64,000 nucleotides of DNA, from NCBI RefSeq assembly GCF_041435115.1, contig NZ_CP108046.1:8804001-8868000 (forward strand). The letters are read 5' to 3'. This DNA is from Streptomyces sp. NBC_00289 (GTDB taxonomy: Bacteria; Actinomycetota; Actinomycetes; Streptomycetales; Streptomycetaceae). Shown here one piece after another: positions 21,157 to 29,284 of this stretch (position 1 is its first letter; each line of letters opens with the position of its first letter). The notes beneath the pieces are model-generated. The model saw only the letters and a list, made by a program, of their open reading frames with translations. It had not been told where the DNA came from and searched no databases. The translations under genes were made by a program, and so were the position numbers.

Positions 21157-22254
21157 CTACGGCAGCTGCTGGAGCACGTCCCACTGCAGCCCGTCGGCCG
21201 CGGCCAGGAACACCCGCTGATGCAGGTGGCGGTCGCGGATCTGGACGGTGCCGCGCGGGGTCTCGTACTCGAGGCCCTCGGCGGTCGCCTGAATCCGGGT
21301 CATGTCGACCCCGCCGGCCCGGTGCAGCAGCTCGGTGAGCATGCGGACGCCTTCGTAGCAGGACTCGCCGAGGCTGTTGAGCACCGGCGCGCCGGGTCCG
21401 AACCGCCGTCCGTAGGCGGCGGCGAAGTCGAGTCCGGAAGCGGTCGGCAGGTCCTCGAAGTAGCCCGCCGAGGTCATCAGGCCCCGGGTGTTCTCCGGGC
21501 CGGTCGCCAGCAGGACGTTCTCCTCGATCAGCGAGCTGAACCGGATGTGGTCCCGGTCGAGTCCGGCGGCGGTGAACGCGCGGTTGAAATACACGGCGTC
21601 GTCGCCGATCAGCAGCATCAGGACCGCCTCGCAGTCACTGGCCGCAACGCGGGCCAGAGCCGGGCCGAAGTCCTTGGTGCCGAGCGGGACGTACATCTCG
21701 TCACAGACCTCGCCGCCCAGTTCCCGCAGGTAGCGGTGGGCCGCGCGGGCGGAGGAGCGGGGCCAGACGTAGTCGTCGCCCACGATCGTCCAGCGCCGGA
21801 TGCCGAGCTCACCGGCGAACCACTGGAGGGCGGGGCGCAGTTGACGGGCCGGGGTCTCGCCGGTGAGGAACACGCCCGGGGACCGCTCGCCGCCTTCGTA
21901 GAGCGCGGTGTAGACGTACGGCACGCGCCCGCCGACGCGCGGGGCGACGACCTCGCGGACGGCGGAGATGTGCCAGCCGGCCACGGCGTCGACGACGCCG
22001 CCCGAGACCAGCGCGTCGATCTCGGTGGCCACCTGCTCGGGTGGCGCCCCGCCGTCGACGAGCACCAGCCGCACCTCCCGGCCCAGCACGCCCGACTCGG
22101 CGTTGACCTCCTCGGCCGCGAGCCGGGCGCAGCACTCGCAGGACGGACCGAAGATCCCGGCGGGACCCTGGAGCGGGATCACCAGGGCGACGTCCAGCGT
22201 GTCCCCGGCCCGGCCTGCCGGGGACCCGATCCGGACAGACGCCTTCTCGATCAT
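21157..22254 (-). CDS. periplasmic-binding-fold amide/urea sensor without signal peptide (AmiC-like)
   Basis: A 365-residue type I periplasmic-binding protein of the leucine/amide/urea group (LDVALVIPLQGPAGIFGPSC, AAEEVNAESGVLGREVRLVLVD, YVWPRSSARAAHRYLRELGGEV). It has no signal peptide or lipobox, so it should stay in the cytoplasm. That fits AmiC-type amide sensors rather than the UrtA or FmdD transport receptors. It precedes fmdB-fmdA on the same strand and is divergent from a MarR gene. An alternative GTG start at 22263 adds three residues. A role in sensing amides to control the formamidase operon is inferred. Confidence 0.8.
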   Translation of the reverse strand: MIEKASVRIGSPAGRAGDTLDVALVIPLQGPAGIFGPSCECCARLAAEEVNAESGVLGREVRLVLVDGGAPPEQVATEIDALVSGGVVDAVAGWHISAVREVVAPRVGGRVPYVYTALYEGGERSPGVFLTGETPARQLRPALQWFAGELGIRRWTIVGDDYVWPRSSARAAHRYLRELGGEVCDEMYVPLGTKDFGPALARVAASDCEAVLMLLIGDDAVYFNRAFTAAGLDRDHIRFSSLIEENVLLATGPENTRGLMTSAGYFEDLPTASGLDFAAAYGRRFGPGAPVLNSLGESCYEGVRMLTELLHRAGGVDMTRIQATAEGLEYETPRGTVQIRDRHLHQRVFLAAADGLQWDVLQQLP

Positions 22255-22419
22255 AGGACTCACACTAGCGATTGGTTGCTACGAGAATATTTCGCGGCGA
22301 TAAGGAAATGACTGTATCGTGGAAGCACTTCACGCGTCCCTTGTCCGCCGCGTGAGCCCGCACGACCGCTATCGCTGCGGTGCACTCCCCCCACGACCAC
22401 GACGACACTTGGCAGGACG

Positions 22420-22857
22420 ATGACCACGACCCAGGCGGCCGTATCCGAACACGACCTGGCGCGAGCCCTCACGCTCGTGGAGCGGAGCGTCGTCCAACGG
22501 CTCGGTGAGGCGCTGAAGGCGGAGGGCGCGACGCTCGAGGAGTGGCGCGTGCTGTCGTTCCTCGGTGACGGCGCGGGCCATCCGATGACCGAGGTCGCGG
22601 AAGTCGCCCTGCTGACGGCCCCGACCCTGACCAAGGTCGTCGACCGCATGGTCTCCCTCAACCTCGTCCTGCGCCGGGTGGACGACGCGGACCGGCGGCG
22701 CGTCCTGGTGTTCGCGTCCGAGCGCGGGCGCGAGGCGCTGACCCGCTGGACGGCAGCGGTCGAGAGCGAACAGGACCACATCGTCACCGCCCTCGGCGCC
22801 GAGGAGACGGCCCTCCTGCGCACACTGCTCCACCGGGCGTCGAGGCGCCTGGGCTGA
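22420..22857 (+). CDS. MarR-family transcriptional regulator
   Basis: A 145-residue winged-helix regulator. The recognition region reads MTEVAEVALLTAPTLTKVVDRMVSL and the wing RRVDDADRRRVLVFASERG, both typical of MarR. ATG 22420 follows GGCAGGACG. It is divergent from the amide-sensor gene, with a 165-base AT-richer intergenic region, and is the likely local regulator of the amide operon. No effector can be read from the sequence. Confidence 0.9.
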   Translation: MTTTQAAVSEHDLARALTLVERSVVQRLGEALKAEGATLEEWRVLSFLGDGAGHPMTEVAEVALLTAPTLTKVVDRMVSLNLVLRRVDDADRRRVLVFASERGREALTRWTAAVESEQDHIVTALGAEETALLRTLLHRASRRLG

Positions 22858-22896
22858 CGGGCGGGAGCCCTTCGACGGGGTCGACGACGGGAGCCC

Positions 22897-22922
22897 GACG
22901 GGCCCGAGGTTCGGGGCCCGTC
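22897..22922. terminator. hairpin terminator candidate between convergent genes
   Basis: Perfect 9-bp arms (GACGGGCCC, 22897-22905; GGGCCCGTC, 22914-22922) enclose an 8-base loop 40 bases after the MarR stop. There is no T-run, as usual in high-GC actinomycetes. It could serve the MarR transcript and the convergent gene ending at 23057. Confidence 0.5.
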
Positions 22923-22949
22923 CGGCGGTCAGACGGATCGGGGTTCCAG

Positions 22950-23048
22950 GACCTGTCCGGCGGCTCGGCCGCGCGGGGCCGGGACCTGTCCGGCGGCCCG
23001 GCCGCGCGGCGCCGGGACCCGTCCGGCGGCCCGGCCGCGCGGCGCCGG
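22950..23048. repeat. 33-bp tandem repeat, three copies
   Basis: Three consecutive 33-bp units at 22950-22982, 22983-23015 and 23016-23048, differing at only one to three positions (core TCCGGCGGCCCGGCCGCGCG). They end 8 bases before the stop of the Tat-exported protein gene on the minus strand. The unit is a multiple of three and is open on the minus strand in a different frame from that gene, but I see no start for it. Confidence 0.9.
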
Positions 23049-23056
23049 CTCGGCCG

Positions 23057-24448
23057 TCAGGCCCGCAGGGGGTTGGTCCGTGCCGCTGCCAGCAGGTACC
23101 AGGCGGTGGCCCCCACGTGCCGGTACGGGTAGTAGCCGAACCCGAAACCGGTGTCGAGCGGGCTGCTCGCCGAGACGACTCCGGAGCGGGCGGCGACCGG
23201 CCCGCCCCCGAGCGTCTGGTCGCGGCCGAGCAGGTCCTGGGCCCGCTCGATGGAGGCGATCAGCCGCCGTGCGCGAGCCTCGTCTCCGGGTGCGTGCCGG
23301 TCGCGAAGGGCCAGTGCCAGATGGGCCGTTCCTTCGAACCACACACCGTTGCGGTCGGGCTTGGGCTGGCCGGTGGCGATCGGGGTGTCCTCGTTCGCCA
23401 CGAGGCTGGCGGAACTGAAGCCGACGCCCTCGTAGGACTGGCCCGCGGGCACCGTGCTGTTGCGCCGGCCGGCGGTGTCCAGGACGGCCAGTTCGGTCGC
23501 GGCCCAGTCCACTGACCGGGAGTGGGCGCGGGAGGCGAGGGCGAGCCGGGTCCAGGTCTGGGTGTCCTCGGGGACGGGTGATCTGTTGATCGTCACACCG
23601 TCGTTGGTGCCGGTGTAGAAGAAGCCCCCGGACGGTTCCCACATGTTCCTGACGAATGCTTCGGCACGCGCGCGCCGCTCCAGCCACACCCGGTCCCGGG
23701 TGAGCAGGGCGAGCTGTCCGAAGAGGCCGATCAGGTCGGTGTTGTGCTCCGTCGAGGTGAAGGGCAGTCTCACGTCGGCGCCGTCGACTCCGAACTTGTA
23801 GCCGCCCAGGGGCTCTTCGGTACGGCCGACGCGCTCGATCCACTCGCCGATCCGCACGGCGCCGTCGAGGAAGCGACGCTTCCCGGTCCGTCGGGCCAGC
23901 GTGCTCAGGGCGATGCCGGCCCAGGCCATGTCGCCCACGGCGGTGCCGGTGAAGCCGAACTGGGTACCGACGTTGGCCTTGCCGTCCGCGCGAACGAAGC
24001 CGTCCGGCTGCGGCGAACCGTCGTAGAAGGTGTACGGCCCGACGTTGTAGGCCTGGCGCAGTCTGCCGTCGTCGTACGCGGGGTCGTGGGCCTGGGCGTA
24101 GAGGAGCGCGTCGCCCAGTGCCACCGCGCGGGACCGGCCGTCCTGGGAGCGAGAGGTGAGGGCGGCCAGGATCGCGAGGGCGTTGTCGTAGGTGAACGCC
24201 GTGCTGAACAGGCCGGACTGGTCGGTGTAGCTCTGCGCCAGCCGGACGGTGCCGTGGTCCGGGTAGGCGTCCATGGCGGCGGCGAGGAAGGCATGGGCGC
24301 GGCGCCGGGCGGAGCCTTCGCCGGTGGACGGTCGTTCCAGCGCCTGTGCCGCGCCGGAGCCGGCCGCGGTGAGGGCTGCCGCGCCGACGCCGAGTCCGGT
24401 CCCGATGAGCGCACGGCGGCTGAGTACCGGGCCTTGGCTGCCGGTCAT
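23057..24448 (-). CDS. Tat-exported glycosidase-like (alpha/alpha-barrel) protein
   Basis: A 463-residue secreted protein. The N-terminus is a twin-arginine signal (LSRRALIGTGLGVGAAALTA, Ala-rich to about residue 36), so it is exported folded. The mature part is helical with regularly spaced aromatic blocks (SYTDQSGLFSTAFTYDNALAI, TGTAVGDMAWAGIAL, WEPSGGFFYTGTNDG, GFGFGYYPYRHVGATAWYLLA), resembling six-hairpin glycosidases or related carbohydrate-active proteins. I do not recognise a precise family. A LacI-type palindrome 54 bases upstream of the start supports sugar-regulated expression. Confidence 0.75.
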   Translation of the reverse strand: MTGSQGPVLSRRALIGTGLGVGAAALTAAGSGAAQALERPSTGEGSARRRAHAFLAAAMDAYPDHGTVRLAQSYTDQSGLFSTAFTYDNALAILAALTSRSQDGRSRAVALGDALLYAQAHDPAYDDGRLRQAYNVGPYTFYDGSPQPDGFVRADGKANVGTQFGFTGTAVGDMAWAGIALSTLARRTGKRRFLDGAVRIGEWIERVGRTEEPLGGYKFGVDGADVRLPFTSTEHNTDLIGLFGQLALLTRDRVWLERRARAEAFVRNMWEPSGGFFYTGTNDGVTINRSPVPEDTQTWTRLALASRAHSRSVDWAATELAVLDTAGRRNSTVPAGQSYEGVGFSSASLVANEDTPIATGQPKPDRNGVWFEGTAHLALALRDRHAPGDEARARRLIASIERAQDLLGRDQTLGGGPVAARSGVVSASSPLDTGFGFGYYPYRHVGATAWYLLAAARTNPLRA

Positions 24449-24501
24449 GGGTCTCCTTGGAAGGTGAGGAGCAGGGGGCGGGACGAGCGGACAAGCCTGG
24501 C

Positions 24502-24515
24502 TGAGAGCGCTCTCA
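24502..24515. promoter_or_regulatory. LacI-type operator (CebR-box-like)
   Basis: TGAGAGCGCTCTCA is a perfect 14-bp palindrome centred on GCGC, the classic form of LacI/CebR-family operators in Streptomyces (for example TGGGAGCGCTCCCA). It lies 54 bases upstream of the Tat-exported protein gene, where repression in the absence of an oligosaccharide would be expected. Confidence 0.75.
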
Positions 24516-24625
24516 CGCGGGCGCGCCCATTCTGCTGTCGAGGGCGCGCTCAGGTCAACGCCTGTGGCACGGGAGGCAATTGGCCGCGAAGCGACCCGTC
24601 GGCCGACCGTGCGGCGGGCGTCCTG

Positions 24626-25528
24626 TCACCGGTCCGGCGGGCAGGGCAGACGGGTTCCGTCGGTCCGGGCCTCGAGCGCGCGCAGGACGGCCACCATGTC
24701 CTCACGCCCGTGCCCTCGCGCCACCGTCTCGTCGAACAGGGCGTGGCAGGCGTCGAGAAGGGGAGAGGCGAGGCCGGCCTTGCGGGCGGCCGCCGCGATC
24801 AGCCGGTTGTTCTGCAGGACGTCGCCGGCGGCCGCCTGGACGGCGAAGTCGCGGGACAGCAGCTTGGGCGCCTTCATGCGGGAGACGGCGCTGGCCATCG
24901 GGCCGGCGTCCAGGACGTCGAGGAACCGGCGTCGGTCGAGCCCGTGCCGGTCGGCGAAGTGGAACGCCTCTGCCAGACCGGTGACCAGCGTGATCAGGAA
25001 CAGGTTCACCGAGAGCTTCGTCACCAGGGCGTCCGGGACCGGACCGCAGCCGAACGTCTGCCGGCACATCGGGGCGAGCAGGGGACGTACGGCCGCCACG
25101 GCGTCGTCGTCACCCGCCAGCATCGCCACCAACTGCCCCTGTTCCGCCGGGACTCGGGAGCCGGAGACCGGCGCCTCGACATACGCCCCGCCCGCGGCCC
25201 GGACGTCGTCCTGAAGGCTGCCGGAGTACTCGGGCGAGGTCGTCCCCATGTGGACGACCGTGTGACCGGCGACCCGCGCGGCGAACTCCCGCGTCCCCCG
25301 CCCCAGCACCGCGTCGACGGCGGTCGCGTCGGCCAGCATCAGGATCACGGTGCCGGCCCGCTCGAAGACCTCGGCCGGGCTCCCCGCGACCTCGGCCCCG
25401 GCGGCGCGCAGCGGTCCGCACCTGGCCGGCGTGCGGTTCCAGACCACCAGAGGTGTTCCCGCGCGGGCCAGGTTGAGGGCCATGGGCTGCCCCATGACCC
25501 CGAGTCCGACGAAACCCACGTACGCCAC
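24626..25528 (-). CDS. beta-hydroxyacid dehydrogenase, NAD-binding (6PGDH/3-HIBADH family)
   Basis: A 300-residue NAD(P)-dependent dehydrogenase of the 3-hydroxyisobutyrate/tartronate semialdehyde reductase family. The Rossmann motif [20 protein letters not shown] starts near residue 5, the substrate-binding [14 protein letters not shown] follows, and the catalytic Lys is in [17 protein letters not shown] 25528 begins the standard [10 protein letters not shown] start. It is divergent from a TetR gene, with two palindromic operators between them, so it is probably that repressor's target. Substrate not determinable. Confidence 0.88.
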   Translation of the reverse strand: MAYVGFVGLGVMGQPMALNLARAGTPLVVWNRTPARCGPLRAAGAEVAGSPAEVFERAGTVILMLADATAVDAVLGRGTREFAARVAGHTVVHMGTTSPEYSGSLQDDVRAAGGAYVEAPVSGSRVPAEQGQLVAMLAGDDDAVAAVRPLLAPMCRQTFGCGPVPDALVTKLSVNLFLITLVTGLAEAFHFADRHGLDRRRFLDVLDAGPMASAVSRMKAPKLLSRDFAVQAAAGDVLQNNRLIAAAARKAGLASPLLDACHALFDETVARGHGREDMVAVLRALEARTDGTRLPCPPDR

Positions 25529-25592
25529 ACTGCACCGCCGTTTCCGCCCGGCGCCCGCGCGCGGGGCGAGGCCGGGTTGTCCTCGCCGACCG

Positions 25593-25612
25593 ACTATGAC
25601 AGCGGTCATAGT
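25593..25612. promoter_or_regulatory. TetR-type operator, copy 1
   Basis: ACTATGAC and GTCATAGT form perfect 8-bp arms around AGCG in the divergent promoter between the hydroxyacid dehydrogenase and the TetR gene. A near-identical site lies about 27 bp away at 25621. Paired sites beside a TetR gene indicate autoregulated divergent control. Confidence 0.8.
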
Positions 25613-25620
25613 AGCCGCCT

Positions 25621-25638
25621 CTATGACGGCGGTCATAG
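25621..25638. promoter_or_regulatory. TetR-type operator, copy 2
   Basis: CTATGAC and GTCATAG form perfect 7-bp arms around GGCG. The sequence and the 4-base spacer match copy 1. Centre-to-centre spacing of about 27 bp puts the two sites roughly two and a half helical turns apart. Confidence 0.8.
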
Positions 25639-25681
25639 GCTTGGCTCCCGGGTGGCTCACGAGCGGTGGTGGAGGTCGAGG

Positions 25682-26284
25682 ATGGCGGTGCCCGAACGGG
25701 GGCCACGCGAGCGCATGGTCTTCAGCGCGGCCCAGCTCATCCGGCGCGACGGGGTCGCCGCCACGGGGATGCGCGAGGTCGCGGCCCATGCCGGGGCGCC
25801 GCGCGGCTCGCTCCAGCACTACTTCCCCGGCGGCAAGGAGCAGCTGGTCAACGAGGCCGTCGGCTGGGCGGGCCGGTACGCGGGCAACCGTGTCGCCCGC
25901 TTCGTCGCCGCGCTGCCCGAGCCGACCCCCGGCGGGTTGTTCGCCGAGATGGTGCGCCAGTGGACCGACGAGTACCGCTCCGGCGGCTTCGCGGGCGGGT
26001 GCCCGGTGGCGGCCGCGACGGTGGACTGCGCGGAGTCCACCGCGTCCACCCGGGAGGCCGCGTCCGGTGCCTTCACCGCCTGGACGTCCGCGGTGTCCCG
26101 CGCCCTGGTGGACATGCGGGTACCGCGAGAGCGGGCCGACCCGCTCGCCACCCTCATGGTCAGCTCCCTGGAGGGGGCGATCCTCATGGCCCGCGCCGAG
26201 CGGGACATCCGCGCCCTCACAGCCGTGTCCCGCGAACTCGCCCCCCTTCTCGACGCCGCGGTGGACAGGACGCCCGCCGGCTGA
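25682..26284 (+). CDS. TetR-family regulator (LmrA/YxaF-like)
   Basis: A 200-residue regulator. The HTH covers about residues 25-50 ([25 protein letters not shown]). The C-terminal block [18 protein letters not shown] is characteristic of the LmrA/YxaF TetR subgroup, and [18 protein letters not shown] is the usual dimer helix. ATG 25682 is 44 bases after the second palindrome; the ribosome site GGTCGAGG is close to the ATG, and upstream in-frame GTG codons are possible. The targets are presumably itself and the divergent dehydrogenase. Confidence 0.87.
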   Translation: MAVPERGPRERMVFSAAQLIRRDGVAATGMREVAAHAGAPRGSLQHYFPGGKEQLVNEAVGWAGRYAGNRVARFVAALPEPTPGGLFAEMVRQWTDEYRSGGFAGGCPVAAATVDCAESTASTREAASGAFTAWTSAVSRALVDMRVPRERADPLATLMVSSLEGAILMARAERDIRALTAVSRELAPLLDAAVDRTPAG

Positions 26285-26587
26285 CCACCTCGTTCGGCCG
26301 AGCGCGACCGGGAGCGATCGATCCTCTGCCTGGCGACGACCTGCATGGCCCCCGGCGGGCAACCCCGCCCGGGGCGCGGCCCGGTAGGGCTCCACGCCGA
26401 GGGCCAGTCCACGCGGTCCGGCCGCCCCACCCACCGCCCTCCCCTCCCACCGTCCGGCGCACACCGGACGGTGTCCGCCGGCCCGTCAGTGGCTACTGTT
26501 GGTGACAGCAGGTGCACCGGTCCCGCAGCTGTGCACCCATGGGCCGCGAGATCGCGGCCCGACCACGGGACGCGGCTGGAGGCGAGG
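26285..26587. other. intergenic region upstream of the SpoIIE-type regulator
   Basis: 303 bases without a supported gene. I see no convincing hairpin, palindrome or consensus promoter. The AT-richer patch around 26490-26510 (GGCTACTGTTGGTGACAG) is the most likely promoter location. An open frame runs through in phase with the downstream gene, but its composition and lack of a ribosome site argue against translation. Confidence 0.4.
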
Positions 26588-29098
26588 GTGGCGGCAGAGA
26601 GCGCTGGACACGCGGGCCACGCCGACGGGCCCGATGCGGTGCGGCTGGCGTTGCTGACCTCCGCCGACGAGGACATGACGGGCATCGACGCGCTGACGCT
26701 CGCCGTGCAGCAGGCGACGGCCGCCCTCGGCGGTCTCGGCGGCGTGGCGCACCGGCGCGACCCGGGGACCGGCCTGCTGCGCCTGGTGGCGGTCTGCGGG
26801 CTGACGTCGAAGACCGCCGAGCCGTGGGTCACCGTCCGCGACGAGAACGCCGGCCCCGCGCGTGCGGTGCGCGAGGCAGCCTACGTCTGGCAGCCGGAGG
26901 GCGGGACGGGGACGGGCGCGGCCGGTACGGCGTCGGTGCCCCTGACCGGCCCGGACGGGCCGGTCGGCGCGCTGTCCGTGCTCACCGTGGGGCCCGGCGA
27001 GCCGGACCGCGGACGTCAGGCCTTCCTCCACTCGGTGGCCGCCTGGGCCGCCCACCGCCTGGCGACGCTCTCCGAGCCGGTCACGGGACCACCTCCTCCC
27101 GGGATCCTCCTGGACATGGGTGACGGTTTCCTGGCGGTCGACGAGGACTGGCGGATCACTGTCGCCAACCGGGAGGCCGAACGGCTGCTGGGCGTGGACC
27201 ACCTGCCCGGAAGGGTTCTGTGGGGGCTGCCCGCAAGCCGTACGGGCGGTCTGGAAGGTCACTGCCGGCGAGCCGTGGCCGAGGGCACGGCGATCGACCA
27301 CGACCTGCGATGGCCGACGGACCAGCGTCTCTACCGCGTCCGGCTCGCGCCCGTGAAGGGCAGCGGTATGGCCATCTCCTTCGCCGACGTCACCGACCGG
27401 CGGCTGGCTTCGGCCGGAAACACGGCCGAGGAGCGCCGTTCGGTCGAGCGGACGGCCCGGATGGGCGAACTGACCGTCGCACTCGCCGAAGCCGTGACCT
27501 CCCGGGACGTGGTCAGGGCCGTGGCGCGGCACGTACTGCCGCCGTTCGGCGCCGACGGACTCGTGGTGGAGGCACTCGACGGCGGGCGGGTGCGCGTGGT
27601 CGACTCGGTCGGCTACAGCGAGGAGTTCCTGCGCCGGCTCGACGGGATTCCGCTGGACGCCAACGCCGCCGTCGCCGACGTGCTGGGCACCCGTACCCCG
27701 AAGTTCGTCGAGTCGCCCGGTGAGTTCGTACGGCTCTACCCGGACCAGCGAAGTCTGGCCGTCACGTCGGCCAAGGGAGCCTGGGCCTTCCTTCCCCTCG
27801 TCGCCTCCGGGCGGGCCACGGGCTGCTGTGTCGTGACCTTCGCCCGGCCGCGGTCCTTCAGCGCGGAGGACCGCACCCTGCTGACGGCGCTGAGCGGCCT
27901 GGTCGCCCAGGCCCTGGAACGGGCCCGGCTGTACGACGCGGAGTCCGCCCGCGCCCGTGGTCTTCAACGCGGCCTGCTGCCGCGTGAGTTGCCCTCCCTG
28001 GCCGGCGTCTCGGCCGCCGCCCGCTACCTGCCCGCGGGCAGGGGCGACGAGGTGGGCGGAGACTGGTACGACGTGATCCCGCTCTCCGCCGACCGGGTCG
28101 CCCTGGTGATCGGCGACGTCATGGGGCACGGCATCACCGAGGCCGCCACCATGGGCCGGCTGCGCACGGCCGTCCGCACCCTCGCCGACCTCGAACTGGA
28201 CCCGGACGAACTGCTCACCCACCTCAACGAACTCGTCGGGGAACTGGGCCACGACTACTACGCCACCTGCCTGTACGCCGTGTTCGACCCGGTCACCCGC
28301 AGCTGTTCGTTCGCGCTGGCCGGGCATCCGCCGCCGCTGGTCGTGCACCCCGACGGCACGGTCCACACCCCCGACCTGCCCGTCAACCCGCCGCTGGGTG
28401 CCGCCGAACCGCCTTTCGACGTGCTCGAGTTGACGCTCCCCGAGGAGTGCCTGCTGGTGCTGTGCACGGACGGCCTGGTGGAGTCGCCGACCCGGGACAT
28501 CGACCGGGGGCTGACCCTGCTCCGGCAGACCGTGGCGTCGGCGGTGGCCGGGGCTCCCTACTTCTCGGCCGACGGCGCGGAACGGCTCGACGAACTGTGC
28601 GACGTCGTCGTCTCCACGCTGATCCCCGATCGCGAACAGACCACCGACGACGCGGCACTGCTCGTCGCCCGGACGCGCTGCACCCCGCCCCAGGACATCG
28701 CCTCGTGCAGTCTTCCGGAGGACCCGCGGGCCGCCGGACAGGCCCGTGAGTACGTGCGGCGGCAGCTCGCGGTGTGGGGCCTCGACGACCTCGTCATGAC
28801 CACCGAACTGCTGGTCAGCGAACTCGTCGGCAACGTCGTCCGGCACGCGAAGGGCCCCATCCGGCTCCGTCTGATGCGCAGTCGGTCGTTGATCTGCGAG
28901 GTCTACGACGGAAGCCTCACCACCCCGCGGATCCGGCGCGCGGGCCACACCGACGAGGGCGGCCGGGGTCTGCACCTGGTGGCTGCCGTCTCGGATCGGT
29001 GGGGTACGAGGTTCCTGGGTGACGGCAAGTGCATCTGGGCCGAGCAGGACATCCCCGTGGCGGACGGGCCGCGGCCCGAGTCCGCCCGAACGCCGTAG
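26588..29098 (+). CDS. multi-sensor SpoIIE (PP2C) phosphatase with C-terminal anti-sigma-type ATPase domain
   Basis: An 836-residue cytosolic regulator with GAF (about 20-150), PAS (about 170-270, DGFLAVDEDWRITVANREAE), second GAF (about 300-450), SpoIIE/PP2C phosphatase (about 470-690) and HATPase_c (about 705-820) domains. The phosphatase motifs are intact: GGDWYDVIPL, IGDVMGHG, CTDGLVES and TTDDAALLVA. The ATPase has the N-box ELVGNVVRHAKG and the G-box DEGGRGLHLV. Such proteins control anti-sigma/anti-anti-sigma pairs of the RsbW/RsbV type in response to ligand or redox signals. GTG 26588 follows GGAGGCGAGG. It stands alone, so its partners are elsewhere. Confidence 0.88.
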   Translation: MAAESAGHAGHADGPDAVRLALLTSADEDMTGIDALTLAVQQATAALGGLGGVAHRRDPGTGLLRLVAVCGLTSKTAEPWVTVRDENAGPARAVREAAYVWQPEGGTGTGAAGTASVPLTGPDGPVGALSVLTVGPGEPDRGRQAFLHSVAAWAAHRLATLSEPVTGPPPPGILLDMGDGFLAVDEDWRITVANREAERLLGVDHLPGRVLWGLPASRTGGLEGHCRRAVAEGTAIDHDLRWPTDQRLYRVRLAPVKGSGMAISFADVTDRRLASAGNTAEERRSVERTARMGELTVALAEAVTSRDVVRAVARHVLPPFGADGLVVEALDGGRVRVVDSVGYSEEFLRRLDGIPLDANAAVADVLGTRTPKFVESPGEFVRLYPDQRSLAVTSAKGAWAFLPLVASGRATGCCVVTFARPRSFSAEDRTLLTALSGLVAQALERARLYDAESARARGLQRGLLPRELPSLAGVSAAARYLPAGRGDEVGGDWYDVIPLSADRVALVIGDVMGHGITEAATMGRLRTAVRTLADLELDPDELLTHLNELVGELGHDYYATCLYAVFDPVTRSCSFALAGHPPPLVVHPDGTVHTPDLPVNPPLGAAEPPFDVLELTLPEECLLVLCTDGLVESPTRDIDRGLTLLRQTVASAVAGAPYFSADGAERLDELCDVVVSTLIPDREQTTDDAALLVARTRCTPPQDIASCSLPEDPRAAGQAREYVRRQLAVWGLDDLVMTTELLVSELVGNVVRHAKGPIRLRLMRSRSLICEVYDGSLTTPRIRRAGHTDEGGRGLHLVAAVSDRWGTRFLGDGKCIWAEQDIPVADGPRPESARTP

Positions 29099-29284
29099 CC
29101 GAAGCGCACGTTCCGCGTCGGCGGCCTCGCCGGATCCGCATCAGGTCAATCGTCCCGGACCCTTGACTCGGAATGCGCCAGTCGCGATCCTCGTCTCACT
29201 GTCTTGTGCCGGTCATGACAATTCCAGGGGTGGTCAAAATGCCCTGGCCGACCGTGCCATCCCGCCGACCGAGGGACGTGGGTT

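Noticed and set aside
22950..23048. CRISPR array
   Set aside because: The 33-bp repeats are directly abutting with no unique spacers and no cas genes nearby.
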